Shown one piece after another: positions 61,804 to 64,000 of a DNA stretch of 64,000 nucleotides (its first letter is position 1; every line of letters begins with the position of its first letter). The notes under the pieces were generated by a model. That model made no database searches and had not been told where the DNA came from. It worked only from the letters and a program-made list of their open reading frames with translations. Source of the DNA: Ochrobactrum chromiisoli (GTDB lineage: Bacteria > Pseudomonadota > Alphaproteobacteria > Rhizobiales > Rhizobiaceae). The position numbers were made by a program, and so were the translations under genes. Location: the NCBI RefSeq assembly GCF_026241335.1, contig NZ_JAPHAV010000003.1, positions 1-64,000 on the forward strand. Reading direction: 5' to 3'.

Positions 61804-62613
61804 TTGTCGGAGTTCGATTTGTTTTTCAGCGTTTCCAAGCTTTTCTGGCTGTTTTTCCAGCCGCTGACCATCATCTTCGTCCTGCTGTTGCTCGCACTCG
61901 TGTTGATCTGGACCGGGTTAAGGAAACTGGGGCTCGCCGCGCTGATAAGCGGTGCAGTGATCTTGTTTGTCAGTGCATATACAACGCTTGGCAGCATTAT
62001 GCTTGTGCCTCTGGAAGATCGCTTTGCCAAAATAACTGAACTTCCGCAGCATGTGGACGGAATTGTGGTTTTGGGCGGTTATATGAATGGCGACATCAAT
62101 GCGGGGCGTCCCGGATTCGAATTGAACAGCGCGGCTGACCGGATATTTGAGACGATGCGGCTTGCGCGGCTTTATCCGGATGCAAAGGTGATTGTGTCGG
62201 GCGGTGACGGAGCGTTTTTTGAGGAAGCAAAGCCGGAGGCCGACAGCACGCGCACCATGCTGGCCGATCTTGGCTTTTCCGGCGATCGTTTCATTTTTGA
62301 GAATAAGTCACGCAATACAGTTGAAAATGCCGTGTTTTCCAAGGCTCTGGCAGAGCCGAAGGCTGGAGAGACGTGGCTTTTGGTAACTTCGGCTTATCAT
62401 ATGCCACGTTCCATCGGGTGTTTTCGTAAGGCAGGTTTTGATGTCGTTGCATGGCCTGTTGATTATAAGACACCCGCAAAACAGCGCTTTTCGCTTTATT
62501 TTGAATCACCCAATGAGGCGTTGTCGCGCTTTAGCGTTGCGGTGCGGGAATGGGTGGGTTTGACAGCCTATTGGCTGACCGGAAAGACAGATATGCTGCT
62601 TCCACAACCCTGA
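61804..62613 (+). CDS. YdcF-family (DUF218) membrane-anchored protein
   Basis: The 269-aa product starts at TTG and has two N-terminal membrane helices, then a DUF218 domain: DGIVVLGGYMNGD, KVIVSGGDGAFFEEAK, FENKSRNTVENAVFS and TSAYHMPRSIGCFRKAG. Relatives (SanA, ElyC, YdcF) act in envelope integrity or bind nucleotides. The TTG start has a weak ribosome site; no other start is found in frame before a stop. Confidence 0.85.
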   Translation: MSEFDLFFSVSKLFWLFFQPLTIIFVLLLLALVLIWTGLRKLGLAALISGAVILFVSAYTTLGSIMLVPLEDRFAKITELPQHVDGIVVLGGYMNGDINAGRPGFELNSAADRIFETMRLARLYPDAKVIVSGGDGAFFEEAKPEADSTRTMLADLGFSGDRFIFENKSRNTVENAVFSKALAEPKAGETWLLVTSAYHMPRSIGCFRKAGFDVVAWPVDYKTPAKQRFSLYFESPNEALSRFSVAVREWVGLTAYWLTGKTDMLLPQP

Positions 62614-62635
62614 TGCCGCAATTTCGCCGTGACTT

Positions 62636-62650
62636 TTAAGCTTTTGTTAA
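62636..62650. promoter_or_regulatory. CtrA-like site upstream of a small ORF
   Basis: TTAA-gcttttg-TTAA fits the CtrA consensus TTAA-N7-TTAA(C) of alphaproteobacteria, though the final C is replaced by G. It is about 190 nt before the 32-aa ORF and 23 nt past the YdcF-type gene. Confidence 0.35.
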
Positions 62651-62839
62651 GCACCTTTGTTGTTAAGATGCTGAAACAAAGAGGGTTTTTGAAACGTACC
62701 TTTGTGAGAATAATAAACGCGCCGCATTTCAGCCACTTTTCAGCGTTGCGTTTCATCTGCGTCAGGGCTATATCTCCGGTAACAGCGTTGTGAAGGACGC
62801 TGCTAACAAGAGTTGCACAACAAGGTTTTAAAAATATCC
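62651..62839 (+). other. Gene-free spacer before the small ORF
   Basis: Contains a weak hairpin ctttgtt / aacaaag (62655-62681) followed by gagggttttt, which may terminate the upstream gene. No longer gene is seen. Confidence 0.35.
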
Positions 62840-62938
62840 ATGGACGAAACCGTTCAAAAATCCTGCTGGGGCGTAACGCTCTGGGCAGTCGTTGGCCTCG
62901 CCGCTATCATTCTCATGGCTTATCTTTTCTCGGTGTAA
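62840..62938 (+). CDS. Putative 32-aa single-span membrane protein
   Basis: ATG to TAA encodes 32 residues with a charged N-terminus (MDETVQKSCWG) and one hydrophobic helix (VTLWAVVGLAAIILMAYLFSV). The short length and the absence of a close ribosome site (nearest AAGG is about 15 nt upstream) leave its expression unproven, but the composition is not random. A hairpin follows 31 nt later. Confidence 0.45.
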   Translation: MDETVQKSCWGVTLWAVVGLAAIILMAYLFSV

Positions 62939-62969
62939 TGCCAAACGCGCTGCGGAAAGCGGAAAAATG

Positions 62970-62986
62970 ATGCCGCAATCCGGCAT
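62970..62986 (+). terminator. Small hairpin after the 32-aa ORF
   Basis: atgccg-caatc-cggcat, 6 bp, followed by tctgtt. It is a weak candidate terminator. Confidence 0.35.
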
Positions 62987-63108
62987 TCTGTTGGCGTTGT
63001 TGCTCTCCTACACTATCTGTTAATGGTGTAATATCATCTTGGTCTGCCGTTTTATGCGGCTTGGCACATGGAATTGCACAGCCTGAATTTGGGCTGGATA
63101 GGTGTAGA

Positions 63109-64000
63109 ATGTTTCTTTCGGTATTTGATCTTTACAAGATTGGCATTGGACCTTCGAGTTCACATACGATGGGCCCGATGACCGCCGCCCATATGTTTCT
63201 CGACGAGCTGATCGCCGGCGAGTGGCCAAAACCAGCCAATGCCAAAGTCTTTCGTCTCAAGGCCGTTCTGCATGGCTCGCTTGCTTATACCGGCGTTGGT
63301 CATGCGACTGATCGCGCTGTGGTCTTGGGGCTTTGCGGCTATACACCTGATAAGATCGATCCTGATATTATGGATAGCGAAGTCGAAAAGGTTTCGCGCG
63401 CGAAAACCGTCCATCCCGCTGGCCATCCTGCCTATCAATTCGATCCAAAAACCGATCTGGTGCTGGATCGCAAAACGCCCTTGCCGGGGCATGCAAACGG
63501 CATGGCTTTTGAAGCTTATGACAAGAGTGATCGGCTTCTGCTTCGCCGCGTATATTTTTCGATTGGCGGTGGCTTTGTCGTCACTGCGGAAGAGTTAAGC
63601 CGCGTGCAGACCAGTGGCGGCAAGCGTGAGGAAAAGGCTGATGTGCCTTATCCGTTCAAAAACGCCGCCGAAATGCTTGAAATGGCCAACACGAGCGGTC
63701 TTTCGATTGCCGATATGAAACGTGCCAATGAAGAATGCCATATGTCTTGCCTTGATCTCGACGAAGGTCTCGATCGAATTTGGGGTGCAATGCGTGGCTG
63801 CATTGAGCGTGGATTAAGTCGCGATGGAATTATGCCGGGTGGATTGAATGTGCGCCGTCGTGCGCGGCAGCTTTTTGAGCGGCTGGAAGAGGATTGGCGC
63901 AATAACAAGCTTAATCCGCTGCTCGCCAATGACTGGTTGTCTGTTTACGCAATGGCGGTCAATGAGGAAAATGCTTCCGGCGGGCGCGTTGTAACGGCTC
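63109..64000 (+). CDS. sdaA: L-serine ammonia-lyase (serine dehydratase), 3' end beyond window
   Basis: Deaminates L-serine to pyruvate and ammonia with a 4Fe-4S cluster. The frame is open from the ATG at 63109 to the window end (297 codons). MFLSVFDLYKIGIGPSSSHTMGPM is the signature N-terminus of single-chain SdaA; VGHATDRAVVLGLCGYTPD and NEECHMSCLDLDEGLDRIW follow. The typical length is about 455-460 aa, so roughly the last third, including most cluster cysteines, is missing. Confidence 0.95.
   Translation, partial: MFLSVFDLYKIGIGPSSSHTMGPMTAAHMFLDELIAGEWPKPANAKVFRLKAVLHGSLAYTGVGHATDRAVVLGLCGYTPDKIDPDIMDSEVEKVSRAKTVHPAGHPAYQFDPKTDLVLDRKTPLPGHANGMAFEAYDKSDRLLLRRVYFSIGGGFVVTAEELSRVQTSGGKREEKADVPYPFKNAAEMLEMANTSGLSIADMKRANEECHMSCLDLDEGLDRIWGAMRGCIERGLSRDGIMPGGLNVRRRARQLFERLEEDWRNNKLNPLLANDWLSVYAMAVNEENASGGRVVTA

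Overview
The window is a chromosomal segment of an alphaproteobacterium of the order Hyphomicrobiales, most likely Brucellaceae (the Ochrobactrum / Brucella anthropi side). This rests on recalled protein similarity (RecA, RpoB and EF-Tu look Brucella-like), on an alphaproteobacterial SOS box (GAAC-N7-GAAC) before recA, on methylmalonyl-CoA mutase made as one B12-binding chain, and on two tuf genes bracketing the rpoBC/str region. No database search was possible, so the genus is an inference.

Bases 1-33,600 are almost wholly the transcription/translation core, all on the + strand: tuf (5' end cut by the window edge), tRNA-Trp, secE-nusG, rplKA, rplJL, rpoBC, a strong terminator, one opposed small acidic gene (14,087-14,395), then rpsL-rpsG-fusA-tuf, the S10 and spc ribosomal clusters, secY-adk, and rpsM-rpsK-rpoA-rplQ ending at a strong terminator. 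Genes are tightly packed, often with TAATG or ATGA overlaps. Long leaders before rplK, rplJ, rpoB and rpsL hold the visible regulatory RNA structure.

Bases 33,600-42,700 hold envelope quality control and DNA maintenance: a DegP/HtrA periplasmic protease, RarA, two lipoproteins (one with a lytic-transglycosylase-like fold, one with glycine zippers and an OmpA domain), SOS-controlled recA, and alaS.

Bases 42,700-50,200 are mixed housekeeping and small genes: a divergent module of an ArsR-type regulator and two dimeric alpha-beta-barrel proteins (NIPSNAP and ABM types), icd, a ribbon-helix-helix protein, an exported protein, a DJ-1/PfpI protein, trmJ-murI, and two uncharacterised proteins.

Bases 50,200-57,600 form a coherent propionate unit: pccB-pccA-scpA, turning propionyl-CoA into methylmalonyl-CoA and succinyl-CoA, divergent from an ScfR/PccR-type regulator preceded by three TTGCAA elements.

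Bases 57,600-64,000 carry small accessory genes (DUF924, a 55-aa lipoprotein, queF, an ElaB/DUF883-like protein, a VanZ-like protein, a MerR regulator, a DUF1624 membrane protein with a cysteine-rich tail, a YdcF-like protein, and a 32-aa membrane ORF downstream of a CtrA-like site) and the 5' part of sdaA. I see no insertion sequence, prophage, CRISPR array or rRNA. Nothing is clearly a new biological system; the best leads are the ArsR/NIPSNAP/ABM module, the CtrA-like site with the 32-aa ORF, the cysteine-rich tail on the DUF1624 protein, and the structured ribosomal-protein leaders.
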